From Helicostylum pulchrum (Eukaryota > Mucoromycota > Mucoromycetes > Mucorales > Mucoraceae), in NCBI GenBank assembly GCA_025677825.1, contig JAIXMO010000010.1:673681-737680 (forward strand): a DNA stretch of 64,000 nt. The letters are read 5' to 3'. Made by a program: the position numbers and the translations under genes. Of this stretch, positions 41,626-54,484 are shown in pieces. Under the pieces are notes generated by a model that was given only the letters and a program-made list of their open reading frames with translations, had not been told where the DNA came from and did not search any database. Position 1 is the stretch's first letter; each line of letters begins with the position of its first letter.

Positions 41626-42264
41626 ATGAGCGATACCAATAAAACAAACTCTCTTCAATTACCTAATGCCAATAAAACCAGCGATATGCCACCACCGGCT
41701 ACACCTGCTATACCCACCATAGAAGTACCTAAACTAGAAGTAGAAAATAAAAAAGAAAAGACAATGGCAGAATTCCTTGCATTGATGGATAACTATGCGC
41801 CTATTGTAGAGTAACAGAAGAAAAAAAAAACTTGTTACATCCCCCCCCCCCTTGTATTTATCTTTCTTTAATTGTTGTTAGATACCTGATGCAGTAACTG
41901 ACTATTATTTAAATAAATCCGGGTTTGATTGCGATGATGTGAGAATGTAAGTAAAAAAACCCTCAGGGAAAGAAAACTGCCCAATATGTTTTACTTATTT
42001 CTAGCACAGTAAAAGATTATTGGCTTTAGCAACACAAAAGTTCGTAGCTGACATAGCTACAGACGCATTTCAATATTCTAAAGTAAGACAATCAGGCAAT
42101 AGGAAGTCAGGAAAGGTAATAACCCCCCCCCCCCTAAAATCTCTCATACATAGAGCTAAATATTTATATATAAGGATCGTAAAACTGTATTAACGATGGA
42201 AGACCTTACTGCTGCTTTATCCGAATACGGTGTCAATGTTAAAAAACCAGACTATTACTCTTAA
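41626..42264 (+). CDS. TAF10: Transcription initiation factor TFIID subunit 10
   Basis: Four exons, 41626-41805, 41882-41946, 42010-42115 and 42175-42264, in phase, 146 residues. After a polar N-terminus the histone-fold domain is recognisable: [27 protein letters not shown], then [18 protein letters not shown] and [19 protein letters not shown] blocks (here [15 protein letters not shown]). TAF10 pairs with TAF3/TAF8 or SUPT7L histone folds in TFIID and SAGA. The stop lies only 86 bp before the Spartan start on the same strand. Confidence 0.93.
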
Positions 42265-42350
42265 AAAAAAAAATTGATAAATTTGTAGAATAAAACATAA
42301 ATGTATCTTTTTTCTTTTTTTTCCTTTTTCTTTTGTACGCAAAAAAAAAA

Positions 42351-43575
42351 ATGTCGAATATAGATAGTGACGAAGCATTCGCTCGAATGTTACAGGAACA
42401 AGACAATTTAGAATACGAAAAAGCATACAATGCAGATCTAGAATTAGCGAAACGAATGCAACAACAATCCGTTATAGATCTTACAGTTGACGAACCAGCA
42501 AGTTGTAGTAGTAGTAGTTGTCACCTATCAACAATTGATTCGGATTTTGCCCTTGCTCAAAAATTATGCAACACAGTAGACGAAAGTATACTAGACGAAG
42601 AAACACCAGATATTCATCAACTCTTTTTATACTTTAACAAAAAGTATTTTGATAATAAATTAGATAGTGTTGAAGTAAAGTGGTCTTCTCGCATGACCAG
42701 GTGGTAAGTTATATACACATCTTGTTTTTGTTCTCTCAATATATTTATATAAAAAATCTAGTGCTGGCACATGTACTTATAAACTTGGTAACCACTGTAT
42801 TGTGGCATTATCTGAACCACTACTAAAGTTTAGAACTAAAAAAGAAATGATGGAAACTTTGTTAGTAAGTTTTTTTTTTTTTTTTTTTTTCTAATACCGT
42901 TATTTATCTCTTCAAGTACTTACAAAATATTGTACAGCACGAGATGATTCATGCTCTATTATTTGTAACTCAACAAAATACTGACAGAGGTAAAAAAAAA
43001 AACATATCGAAATATATGAACAACAAGTAGTTAATTTAGTTTTGGCAGATGGGCATGGTCCTCCATTTTTAAAAGTGGCTAAAAGAATAAACGATGCTGC
43101 CGGTTTCGACATTTCTGTTTATCACAAGTAAAAATTATCTTCTTTTTTGTGTGTGTATGTAAAGCATTCAACTGATATATAAATCTATTATATAGCTTTC
43201 ACGATGAAGTAAACCACTATCTTACACATATCTGGCAATGCAATGTAACCTATTCTATATACATAAATCATCTCATTTCCTCTTACTCATCATAATTATA
43301 TGTTAGGGCGTATGTAAATCTAGACCTCCGTATTTCGGGCTGGTAAAACGTTCAATGAACAGGTTTGTCACATATTTTAAAAAACGTTATTCTTTTTCTT
43401 TTTTTTAATAGTGTAATTTAGACCGCCTCAACCTGCAGATACTTGGTATGACGAACATCAATTGACATGCGGTGGTACCTACACAAAAATTGCAAGTCCT
43501 GCACCCAAACGGAAGAAAGCACCTGTAAATACCTTGGATCAATATATCGCTGCAACTAAAAAGACGAAGCAATAA
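42351..43575 (+). CDS. SPRTN: Spartan-like DNA-protein crosslink protease
   Basis: Seven exons, 42351-42703, 42762-42864, 42938-42989, 43049-43127, 43196-43244, 43307-43362 and 43422-43575, in phase, 281 residues. The SprT domain has HEMIH (residues 153-157, split from its preceding Leu by an intron) and a third ligand His172 in DG-HGPPF, typical of zinc metalloproteases. Zinc-ribbon-like CNGVC and HQLTCGG follow. N-terminal DEAFARMLQEQ and DSDFALAQKL resemble ubiquitin-binding helices, and the basic C-terminus (PAPKRKKAP) plus LDQYIAATKK resembles a PIP-box-like tail. Spartan/Wss1 family enzymes degrade proteins crosslinked to DNA during replication. It is much shorter than human SPRTN (489). 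Confidence 0.85.
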
Positions 43576-43806
43576 ATACTATCACACTGTGTGCGCTTGA
43601 GGTTTTAAGATATCAAGCTAGTAGTTTAACTGCTCTTCTCCTTTCTTGTCAATTAACTTTTTTGCCAGTTAATAAATCAGATTCTGCAATTAATAAATCA
43701 ATTTTTTTTTTCTAATAGCATACGAAACGAAAAAAAAAAATATCATCGTTATATTTCAAAAAAAAAAAAAGAAAGGGGTAAAAAATAAAATATACATTAT
43801 AAAATT

Positions 43807-46800
43807 TTAAGTCGATAATTCAATGCCACTTCGAATACTAGCATTGCTTCTAGGACTCTCAGCAGCAGCACTTGTGGGTAAAGAGGGGCTTGTACCGTAG
43901 GGTTGCTGCATAAACCTCTGCTGCTCTACAAAGAAAGTAGCTGTCTTTGATTTAGGTTTAACCAAAATCTGCTGAGCACTATTGACATAAACCGTCGACG
44001 CAAACACGTCTGGTGAAACTGCAGATATACGAACAGAAGGTAATAATAAATTACCCGTCTTTAAAGGCACAAGACTGATGGCGAATTCCAGCATCTCGCC
44101 AGGCTTGGATGTAAATCGAAGACGTCTCTTTCCAGATAAAAGCCAGTTATCGTAATCGACGTCAATATCGTAGTAGAATTCGTCTTGGTTGGTCTCTGTT
44201 GCGGGTGCTGTCCAGTATGTCAGTTGTTTAATACGGAGTGTACAGGGACATGCTTCGGATACTAATAAATCTTTCTCGACAGACAGGATGAGTTCTGCAG
44301 TATGAAGAATCTATTTTTTTTTTTTTTTGGTAACCGAAAAGCGATAAATTAATAAAAGTAACCTCAAAAATAAATAAGTAGTAGCAGTTACCTTGGAGGT
44401 AGGTACTTCAAGAGGGAAAGCAATAGCATGTACTCGAGGATCAGGACACTGCTGTTTAATCATTTTCACTGTAATTGCTTCATGTTGTTCAAAGAAATCT
44501 TCAATCAGGTCCAATAACTGAACCTTGGTCTTCAGATCTCGATGGAGTAAAAAGGATTCACACAACTCGGCATCAAAATCGTCCAAATGAACTACATCGG
44601 TTAAGCCGTAACTCGAGTAATCCACTGACGATAAAAATGCTTCCTTGACTTTTTCAAATACGTACGGCAAGTGTTGTTCCAAATTTAATTCTTTTAATTT
44701 TTCTTTCATCATTAATTGTAAGCTGTTTTCCACCTCTTTTTTTTTTTTTTTTTTTTTGGTAAAGTAAGTTATTTTGGACCGTTCTTTTTTTTTTTTAATA
44801 CGTGTATTTTTTTTTTTTTTTTTACCTTCTTTCAGTGATCTGAATTTGACATGGAAATGAATTTTAGAATTGATATTTTCATCTGCATATATTTTGAATT
44901 AGTAAAAAAAAAAAAAAAAAAGTGCAGCAAAAATATGTACATTACCTTCAACAACTTCTTCTCTCTTTACAAGTTTATAAATAAACGATACGGTTTGTCT
45001 CGGGAATAATGTCTACAGACGCCAATAAGATATTTGTTACTTTTTTTTAAAAAAAAAATATGTGTGTTACAGTACCAGTTCGCATTGTTTGATTTGAGAC
45101 TGACTTTCAACTAAATAATATGTTGATGGTTTTGCATAAGATCCAAGAATTCGGACAGGCAAATCACCATTACAAGAAAGTTCAACCTTTAAAAACACAC
45201 TACCCCCAAAAAAAAAACATCTTAATTTTTTTTTTTTTCTCTTGTATTAAATTAATCTTACCAAGTTTCTCTAAAGATGGTTGACTCTGTTACAAGTAAA
45301 GGAACTGTAACCTTGACAGATTCCGAGCAAACAAACTTGTGATCCTTTTCATTCATTTTATACGTAATTGTTGCCTTCATCTAAAAAAAAAAAAAATTTG
45401 TTAGCTGCCTATGGAAACAACAGAAATAAATTTTCTATTTTTACCCTGTAATCAAATTCGGTATAAGGTCCTTCGTACATGACAAACAATTCTAAAAAGC
45501 CATGCTTGTCTAAATCAGCAAGTTCAATTTCTCCATTCTCCAACATATTTAATTCAACTGTCGTTTCTTCATCTGTTCCTTGTCTTAAAATGCCAAATAC
45601 TTTTTCAACTTTAGAAATTGTCATGCCTTCAGTTTGTGATTCAAGAAGTAGTATGCCGGACGTAGCTGTAACTGACCGACTTTCAATCTTTACAGATAAT
45701 TTTTGACGTTCACCCAAACAAACTAAAAAAGTATGATGAGTATTATACACTATACAAACAAACAAAAAAATACTTTACTCTCGTGTGGTTGTGATAAAGT
45801 AGCATACAATTGATTAATATCATGGTTTAATCGAACAACTCGCTTCTTTTGTCCAGGACGAAGGAAATTGTTACTAAAGATCAATTTACCTAACCTCATC
45901 TCACAAGTTTCCACTACATAATTGCCAGACGTAGAAGTCTTGCAGAAAACACATAACACGCGTTAGCCTTTTCTCTCTCTCTTTTTTTTTTTATCATTCC
46001 CTTCTTACCTCACTCGTTAATAAAAAGGTATTTTTACCAGGCATCAAATCTTGATTATGAATCATAAACCTAATTTGTTCAGGATCCGTACCCACCAACC
46101 TCAAGGACACAGTATTAATACTAATTGTCTTTGGTAAATGGTTTTCAATCACTACTTCGACACTTGTACTATTGACCACATCCCCATCATCAATAATCGA
46201 CATGACAGCAATGGAAAAGATGGGTGAAAACGGTCGCTTGATTTCTTTATCTAATTTGGATACGTTACTAATCATCTCGTCCGTATACCGTGTTGCATCC
46301 TCTTGTTTTAAAAATTTCGAGTTCTTTAATAACGCTAGTAAGGATTCCACGTACTGGTCCACTTTTCCTAACCGGCTTTGTGAATCGGCACATTTAATTA
46401 AAAGGCTGTTTTCAATCGAACTCCATTCGTGTTCTCCGTATCTCCATATCATGGATTCGTAAATTCGTACGGCTTCTTCGTATTTCTCTCGAATACTAAG
46501 AAAAAATTTAGTTTTTTTGGTTTGTAAATGCAAAAAAAAAAAAGAATGTCTTACTATTTTAAAGCGGCAATATCACCGTGGACATTAAGCGCTGCTCTGG
46601 ATCTGTAACTAGCATCATAACTCTTGATAGCTCTAGTACTTAGGCCCTATACGTTTAAAAAGTCAGTCGCTTGTTTACTTTTTTTTTTTGTGTATATAAA
46701 TTACCATGTACGTCTTATCAAATGCTTCAACTGAAGCAATAGCTTCTAACAATTTTTCATTGGTAATATGCTTCTGCGGTTCCTCAGGACCCAAGCACTT

Positions 46801-48284
46801 TTGATCCACATGATCAATATAAATCGAGAATGGATCTGTCATTGGTAAATGTTTACACTTGACACCAATCTTATCCAACTGTCTACGCGCCGTCAATAAC
46901 AAATCCGCCTTGACAGCATTATAAGGCACGATCAAATCTGTGTTTAATGAAACCAACTGACCAAATAACGGTTCGCATTCATTCACTACGTTCATACAAG
47001 CAGAGAACACCCAAGACTCAACAAAACTTTCGGGTAAATGCTCTTGATTTTCTCGAATGGATGGTATAAAACTTGTGATGAATAATTGCGCACGCGCTGT
47101 TACTTCAATCACACGTTGCAGCTTTAATAGCATGCGACATTGTCTTGCAAATAAGTAGCTTCGGAAATCAAATACGGAAATGATGTTTTTGTTGATAAGT
47201 TCGCGGTAGTTTTTGCGTTTAAAGTCGAGGATGTTACCACTGTCGTCACCTGCATCTGTACCACCAAAGTGACCGAACCAAGCAAGTGCCTTATCTAGAT
47301 TTTTTTTTTCTAATGTGGTGAATACAAAATAAAAAAATTGCAACGAAAATATTATTTTTACCTCGTAATACTTGGAAAAAGGAAGCTTCTAATTCATCAT
47401 ATTGAATTAATGCATCCTCATACAAGGTCATGATTTCAAAGGCTTGTGCCAATCCTTCCTTTAAAATAAAAAAAGTACAATAGTTCCAGCCTGGCATATG
47501 TCTCTGCATGTCTAATCGTCTGGTATCTTCTTGGATCTGAAGTACTTGCATATCGAAGCAAGAAAGAATACACTCCTTCATCTTTTCTATAAATGTTGAC
47601 CATAATTCAGACTGAGGTCCTTCTGGATCCTTTTTTCGAATATAAGCACATCTTTTTTTTTCTATATTAGTAAAAACAGCGTATATAAAAACTCGAAACT
47701 ATTTACCTGTCTTGTTTAGGTGGATTAAAATCCGTCTTGATCTTATCATAAACTGACGCTTTCAATCCTAAATAATTGTTGGTACGTTTTGCTTCTGTAT
47801 CTGCAACATACACAATAAGCCATTCTTGATTCTTTTTTGATTGAATTGTCTCTACCCAGTTACGAATATTCTTTCTTACTTGGTTCTTATAAACCTCATT
47901 ATCCTAAAAAGAAAAAAAAAAGAAGTGTGTCGTTAGATATACAAAAAACTGCATTTTTTATTTCCCCTGAAAAAAAAAATACTTACATCGCAAAAGACAA
48001 AGTACAAGTTTAAATAAATGGTTTGAGTAGTAGATAACAATTGAGGCGTATGCTCTGCAGTAAACCTTTTTAAATCCACTTCAAGAATAGGAATGATACA
48101 CTCGGCTCTTTGACTGGATGGTTGCCACTTTAAGTTTCGAAGTGGAAGTCGTGCAGATAAGTCATCTGCAATAAGTGGCCATACGCCATATTCATCACAG
48201 TCTACGCTACACTTATTAGTTGTTTTTTTTTACTCTTTATTTATACAAGACTTTACAAGTTACTATAAGTTTTTGTCCACTCAT
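43807..48284 (-). CDS. TRAPPC10: TRAPP II complex subunit (TRAPPC10/Trs130)
   Basis: Fifteen exons join in phase to 1,183 residues: 48257-48284, 47987-48201, 47707-47903, 47362-47651, 46705-47294, 46555-46646, 46009-46495, 45779-45938, 45445-45722, 45262-45380, 45076-45199, 44946-45012, 44826-44882, 44392-44735 and 43807-44310. Matches to TRAPPC10: WLIVYVADTEAKRTNNYLG, MPGWNYCTFFILKEGLA, YEDALIQYDELEA, ESWVFSACMNVVNECE. The C-terminal half is beta-rich. TRAPP II is the guanine-nucleotide exchange factor for Ypt31/32 (Rab11) at the late Golgi. Human TRAPPC10 has ~1,259 residues and yeast Trs130 1,102. The 28-nt first exon and the 57- and 67-nt exons are the least certain parts. Confidence 0.88.
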
Positions 48285-48382
48285 GGTTTAAAAAAAAAGA
48301 GATGAATATAAAAGGGGGACCCATTTTTATTTGAAACGATATTATACACACACAACACCGCACAGTCACGTTTTTTTTATTT

Positions 48383-51003
48383 TTAACTTTGGTAAATGTA
48401 AACCGAACTGTCGTTTGTATCACGAGTCAAGTAATACTTTTCAATTAAAGATTCGATACGTTTTTTAACATCATTTGCCTAATTCAATAAGTAAGTTTTA
48501 TACACAGAAAAAAAAAAGAAAGAAAGAAAGACTTACTTCAGCAGGGTAATTTAATTGCTTTACGACTTCGGTGACAAGTATATCATGAGCTGCAGTCTTT
48601 TTCGACTTCATAATTCTTACAATAGCCGCGTCAATTTGATGCTGTCTATTCTTAAACACTTTTTCTTCGACTTTTTGTTCTTCTACAGCTTGATCCACGA
48701 CAGCAGCAGGGACACGTAATCGATTAGAGCTCGATCGAAAGTTTGGATTATACGCCCAAGTCTTTGTTTCTGTATTTGACGCCACCTGCGTCAAAAAATT
48801 AAAGTTGCCTGTCGAAACCGACGTAAGTAACCTCGAGAGTTCCTTCGTACCTAAGTTGGTTGCTTTTGCTATTTCATTCATTGTCATTGTCTGTCTTTGA
48901 TTGAACAATATAAGAATAGCTGCTTGTGATACACTGACCGTGATCTCTTTACTTCCCTGTAAAAAGTGACCTGTAACAACACAAGACGATAACAAGTTTT
49001 GCCAAATAAGTTTTTTACCGTTGTTTTTCAATGTATAGAATTTTGTGTAAATCGCTTGACTTTGAAGCATCTTTTTGGGGAGCACGATTTCAGATGTAGG
49101 GAACGTAGGCCAGATAGCTTGTGAAACTACTTTAACTGAAAGTGGCATACGAGGTACACTTACTTGGTATTGTAAGAACGCTTCGTCTAGTTCACTGGAG
49201 AGTTTGATATCGCTCATCATACTATCGAGGTTCTTTGTAAATTCGTGGCCGCATTCTGCTTTTAATTTTTCTAAAACGTGGTTTTCCAGTTCGGTAGATA
49301 CACTTCTATCCATTAACAGTCGCTTGGCCAAGAATCGTTTATAATACGTTTCAAAGGCGTCTTTACCTTGAATATATCTAAATAATTCTAACACTTGATC
49401 TAGTGTAGATATATCTGTGTCCGCTACTCGTTTCTATTGAAAAAAAAAAGTAAGTATACATACACATAAGTGAAGAGGAGAGAGAACTTTACCTTGGCAG
49501 AAATCTTTAGCTTGGAATCCACAAATCTAGCAATCATTTCAGCAGGTTTATTTCCTCTTGTATTCATAAAGTACTCGAAACTTTCTTTTAAAGCATTTTG
49601 AAACAACTTGTCGTTATCAAAACAGTTCTTTAAAATATTATCCAAGGTAGTTTTAAACTTTAATACTTCGACAACCATATTCGTATCTACTAAGGGGTTC
49701 TTGATAAGCGAGACACCTCGTGTCTTGATATATTCGCCAAAGGCATGTCGTAATAAGCTGATTTTGGGATTCGATACTAATAAGTCATAGAATATCTTTA
49801 ATGGTTTCATTTGATTGTCTTGCATCATTTGATCGAATCCCTTCTTTATAATTAATTCTGTTTTGCTGTAGACTAACTGGTTGGTCACTACGTTAGCTAA
49901 TGCTTGCTTGGTATGAACGTCAAGGTAAAGTTTTATACGGTCGTTGATTTCTTGGGATCTACGTTGGTATACGTGTTGAATATAAGATGGCGTGTCTAAC
50001 TTATTTATCAATGTATTTGATTCTTCCGCATAGTATGTGTTTGTACTCGACAAGAATTTAGTTTCGAATTCACTAGTATAATATGATAATTCAATCAGCA
50101 TTTGTAAAATAGATTGGATTAACTTGATATCCACATCTTGATTACTATCTCTATCTAATTTAATCAAATTCAACACTTCTGCTACGACGACATTACGGAA
50201 CTTTGTTGAATCCATAATGGTGGTACTAAATATATGCTTGCCTAGTTGAATAATCGAAGTAAACTTGGTATTTGGTAAAATAAAAGAACGATCCAGCTCC
50301 ATAAAGACGTTACGAATAATAGCCAATTGACTGCAAAACGTGTTCCAGCAATGCTTTAATCTTCCCAAGATATTGTCGTTTAATGGCTTGGATAACAAGT
50401 CTTTTTTCATTCGTTCTACGTGGTTCTCTATCTCAATCTTTAATTTATCAAAAATCTCTTTGGATTTACCGTATCGACATAAACTCTCTAATGATTTGGA
50501 GGCTGTTACGTAGTTGATTTGTATTGATCGTGTATCTTCAAATATCTCTTTTAATAACTTTTGTTGTGTTTCCCAGCTAGATTTAAAAAAAGTTTCTGGT
50601 AACTGTTGTGCTCTAGAGGCTATTTTTTTTTAGAAAAAATAACACGAAAAAAAAATTAATATGTGTGTTTGTGTGTATGTATAGATAGACAGAGATAGTT
50701 ACGTTTGGCATTGGCAATCACAATACAAGGTGTAAGTGATTGTTGTCGTACTGTACCCAGTACATTGGACTTTTCTTTTAAATCAGGAACAACAGTGGGT
50801 GAATCAACAACCATGGGATCATCTTTACGTTCTAAAGAACTGGAAGATAAAAAACGATCCATTTTATGCTGCGAGGGATCCACTGCTGAAACAAACTTTC
50901 GCTTCTTTACAACTAACAAAAAAAAGGAAACGTTGCGTTTATATACATTCTATCTTTTTTATTTTTTTATTTTTGGTATACCTTTTTGAGAGGGTTTAGG
51001 CAT
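48383..51003 (-). CDS. CUL4: Cullin-4-type scaffold of a CRL ubiquitin ligase
   Basis: Five exons, 50982-51003, 50703-50912, 49493-50619, 48537-49433 and 48383-48478, in phase, 783 residues (human CUL4A 759). Signature blocks: ELDRSFILPNT, YIQHVYQRRSQEINDRI, SFEYFMNTRGNKPAEMIARFVDSKL, LFRYIQGKDAFETYYKRFLAKRLL and the C-terminal winged helix. The neddylation site is in IVRIMKSKK (Lys729). The RYIQGKD block and N-terminal layout fit CUL4 better than CUL1 or CUL3. A short N-terminal KKRK could be a nuclear signal. CUL4 with DDB1 and Rbx1 ubiquitinates chromatin and replication factors. It is in tandem with TRAPPC10, 98 bp upstream of it. Confidence 0.9.
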
Positions 51004-51524
51004 AGTTTAAAATAATAGTAGTAGGAAAAAACAATTTTTCTCGCCCTCTTAAAAAAATCTTTTTTTTTTCTTTCTTTCTGTTGTTGGTACGAAGAGGAAC
51101 CACCACCAGAGTTTTTTATAAGTTCCGATGTTGGTTTTTCTTATTGGCCAAAGTTGGTTTTTGGTCCTTACCGATCTTCGCATTTGCATTATTTTTTTAT
51201 TCGAATATCATAACGTTAGTTGCTGGTTATTGCTTAAAGAGTGGGCAATATATATTTGTCATGAATGCACTGAATCTAACGTAAAACAATAAAAATCTTT
51301 GACGTTGAAATTTGCTACTGCAAGGATTCATTACAACCGATATTACTTTGTAAGGAATAAATTCTAAACCTTCGAAATATAAGAGATATACCATTAACTC
51401 GCTATCAACGTAAAACTCTTTAATTTAATAAATATAAGCTTCAATAAGGTATGCATTTACTGACATTGATAATAGTTATAATTTTCAAATAGGCAAGGGC
51501 GTCTATTTGCTTCGTTGTTTGTAA
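51004..51524. other. Intergenic region
   Basis: About 0.5 kb between the start of CUL4 and the stop of a gene on the same strand. It is the CUL4 promoter side; no features beyond T-runs near 51060 are visible. Confidence 0.4.
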
Positions 51525-52891
51525 TTAAGGAATTGTACCAGGTGAGTAATAATAGAACTTCGGCTTGAAAGCCTTAATATGTGATTCTTCTACAATTCTT
51601 TCGATAGCATCATTGGGATCAATTTGGCTTGTTTCATATATTAAGCTTAAATCTTCCAATAAACCCTAAATGTAGCATTATTAATATCTTCAAATGTTCC
51701 CTTTATTAGATTTCGAGAGGCATTTAATACTTACTTCTTCCAAGCTAAGACCATCAATTAACTTTTCAACGTCATTTCTAAGTGATCTCATGTTACAAGG
51801 AGATGAAAAGCTAAGCATGTTATCAACAAGATATATTCCACGACATAAAAAGTCTAAACACATAAACATAAACTTACATACCCATAATTTGCATTATTGG
51901 GAATTTCAGTCTTTTGATATCTTCTGCTGTAATATACGGAACTGTATTCAAGTAGTTGTTGATATGACATTTACTTGCCAAGATCGACTTTAGTTTGTCA
52001 CCGTATAGTTTGCGTTTTGTGGCCGCCTTTGCCACCTCCGCCGTCATCCCATCAACTACGACCTCTTGATCGTTCAAAACAGCGATGTGCAGATCTAACT
52101 TGAATTTCAAGCTCTTTGATTTACAAGGGTTTGTTATTTTATCACCCCTTTTAAATAGACAAAATATTGGATCAATAAGGAGTAAATCAAGATAATGTTA
52201 AACCGTGTCAAACTCTCTTACCATTGTAATTCTATGTTTTGCTTGTGGTCGAAGAAAGTTTCCATAACGTATGTCCAGGATTTTAATTTATAATCTTCCT
52301 CGCTGTACTTGGCACGAGCACTTCTATTAAAAACCCATGGTCTTTCTGCGTGCATGACAGGCTATAAAAAAATTGTCAGTTTTTATCTTCTCATTTACAA
52401 TGAGCAAACACATCTACTGTACATATAATCATAAATTATTTTGATATTTCTTTCTGGATATTTTTCGGGGAGTACTTTTCAATAGCGTCAATTGTTTTAT
52501 TCGAACTTGTAATATTATTGACTAGCAAGTTGTACAAGGTTTTCTCCAAATGTCTTCTCTAAACTTGAAATATGGACGGCATCTTTAGGTGTAACCTATG
52601 TTGCCGTACCATTCTAATACATAGCTAATCAGCTATTATTTCAACATAATTACTATTATTTGCAAAAAAAAATTACTTTTCTTTTTTTGTTAGTGGTAGT
52701 TTGTCGTTGTAAGAGCTACTATAAATATATAAACAAGGATAATAAACAATTGGAAACGCGTGAAACATTGTTAATAGTAGTTTCTCAAATACCTCTTCCG
52801 TCTGACGGATCCTTTGTAACTTAACACGAGAGACAAGTATAAGATATGCATCCGCAGTTTCAGAAAGTACGTCTAGATATTGCTGCAACAT
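51525..52891 (-). CDS. Member of a repetitive mucoralean protein family
   Basis: At least six exon-like blocks on the minus strand. The first, from the ATG at 52891, reads MMLQQYLDVLSETADAYL; later blocks read SLEKTFGENLVQLASQ (near 52540), PVMHAERPWVFNRSARAKYSEEDYK, IELQW-GDKITNPCKSKSL, FKLDLHIAVLNDQEVVVDG, FPIMQIMG-DFLCRGIYLVD and a last exon 51525-51665 ending YYYSPGTIP. The 3' half splices in phase (28-nt intron around 51852-51880); the joins between 52400 and 52680 are uncertain and contain stops, so the gene may be damaged. I recall similar WGD...K.DLR...QI.G proteins as a large, uncharacterised family in Rhizopus and Mucor. No enzymatic motif is evident. A remnant of a second member lies at 54130-54230. 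Confidence 0.45.
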
Positions 52892-53302
52892 CACGGTTTG
52901 AAGAAAAAGAGCAACATTTCAAATATATATGTATATATTTTATCATTATATTAAGGGGAAACTCTTGATGCACGGTCAATTTACACGGTCGATTAAAAAA
53001 GTGTGCCATATTACTTTTTCATTTACCTTTATAGATAACCGGTACTCTTAAGAAAAACTGTATTGGTTTGTACGAAAACAAAAAAAAACAATCAGAACGA
53101 AAACATAAAAACGAAAAGCAAAGTAATAAGTGAAGAAGAAAGAAGAAAAACAACAACTGTTGAAGAGAAAAAAATGACAAAATAGGTCGTCTATTTAGTG
53201 ATATGATATATTTTGATGTGTTTCAAACGTGACGGGATCTAATGTAACAAAAATACTTTTTTGACACGAGAAAAAAATCCTTCCTCCCTTTCATCAAACA
53301 AT

Positions 53303-54065
53303 ATGCAACAAAAAATAGAGGAAGATGTTAAAAGTAACGTGTCTATTCAAGACCTGGAAATAGACAGACCTTATATTAAGCAAAAAACTGAAGACAGCAA
53401 AGAATCTTTGAAAAGTGCATTGTATTCCCCTGTGAAAATTGAATCGCCTTCTTTAGAAATAAGTGAGTATGAAGATATGAAGCATAAGTGTTTATATATA
53501 TATATATAGAGAGAGAGAAGCATCCTTTTTTTTTATATACGACCCTGATGCTCACTAAATGTATATAGCTTCGTCGAAAGGTATAAGAAACAGACACTGT
53601 AGTATATGTAATATCGCGTTTATGGAAAGATACATTTACCTTGATCATGAACTTCACTCCCATAAAACTAAAGGGACACCCGTTATCGATCTCTATACCC
53701 TTCGCTGTGATATATGCAAAAAGAGATACATATCCCCTCAAAGGTATCGCCAACATATGGCCGATCTAAATAATATTCAAATTCCAATTATCACGCCAGA
53801 ACCAAAATCAAACATGTCGATAACACCTGATGCTAAAGATCCAAACAATTACTGTAGTTCATGTAACTCTACGTTCACGTCGCAATTATTATACTCTGAG
53901 CATATGATTAAAGTCCATCATATGTCGCGTCTTATATCCTCAAATATAAAGCCAACAATCGAGTTTGTAACCGCCAGCTTAACTTTTTTTTGGATGATTC
54001 AATCATTTTTGAGTTTGGTATTTTTTATTAAGAACATCATTGCACTATTGACTATAATATTTTAA
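53303..54065 (+). CDS. C2H2 zinc-finger protein
   Basis: Two exons, 53303-53462 and 53569-54065, in phase, 218 residues. Three finger-like units: CSICNIAFMERYIYLDHELHSH, CDICKKRYISPQRYRQHM (second His missing or displaced) and CSSCNSTFTSQLLYSEHMIKVHH. The N-terminus is acidic and polar. The final ~30 residues are hydrophobic (TFFWMIQSFLSLVFFI), unusual for a zinc-finger protein; this could be a membrane anchor or the result of reading into an unspliced intron or frameshift. It is similar in style to the C2H2 gene at the right edge of the window, so both probably belong to a repeated family. Confidence 0.6.
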
Positions 54066-54129
54066 AAAGTAAAAAAGAAAAAAAGAAAAAAAGAAAAAAA
54101 TCGACAAGAGGTATGAAAACTTTTTGATA

Positions 54130-54230
54130 AATGAACAACAACAAACCCCCTCCCCCGCTTAAATTTAAGGTTTTGTCTCGTTCTGCAAGTTGTACAAGGT
54201 TTTCTGCCAGTGTCTTTTCTAAACCCTGTC
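54130..54230 (-). pseudogene. Fragment of the repetitive family seen at 51525-52891
   Basis: The minus strand reads LEKTLAENLVQLAERDKTLNL, matching SLEKTFGENLVQLASQ in the gene at 51525-52891; 21 nt (54185-54205 versus 52525-52545) are identical. No other block of the gene is present, so this is a short relic. Confidence 0.6.
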
Positions 54231-54484
54231 ATTTGATTTTTTTGTTTACAATTTGAACAATAAAAATTATATTTAGTTTTTTAAATATATGTTAAAGCTT
54301 ATACTTTTACGACAACTCTTTAAATAAAAAAAAAATAGCAAGAAAAAAAAAAAATTGTACTTTTTATACCACAACTCGAATGCTATAGCTTTTGAGTTGT
54401 CTTTATAAAGAAAATACTCGTGGACAGAAATAACCGGAAAGTTTCACAGCTTTCTGTAAGTATAGTATGCGGTTTATAAAGAGA

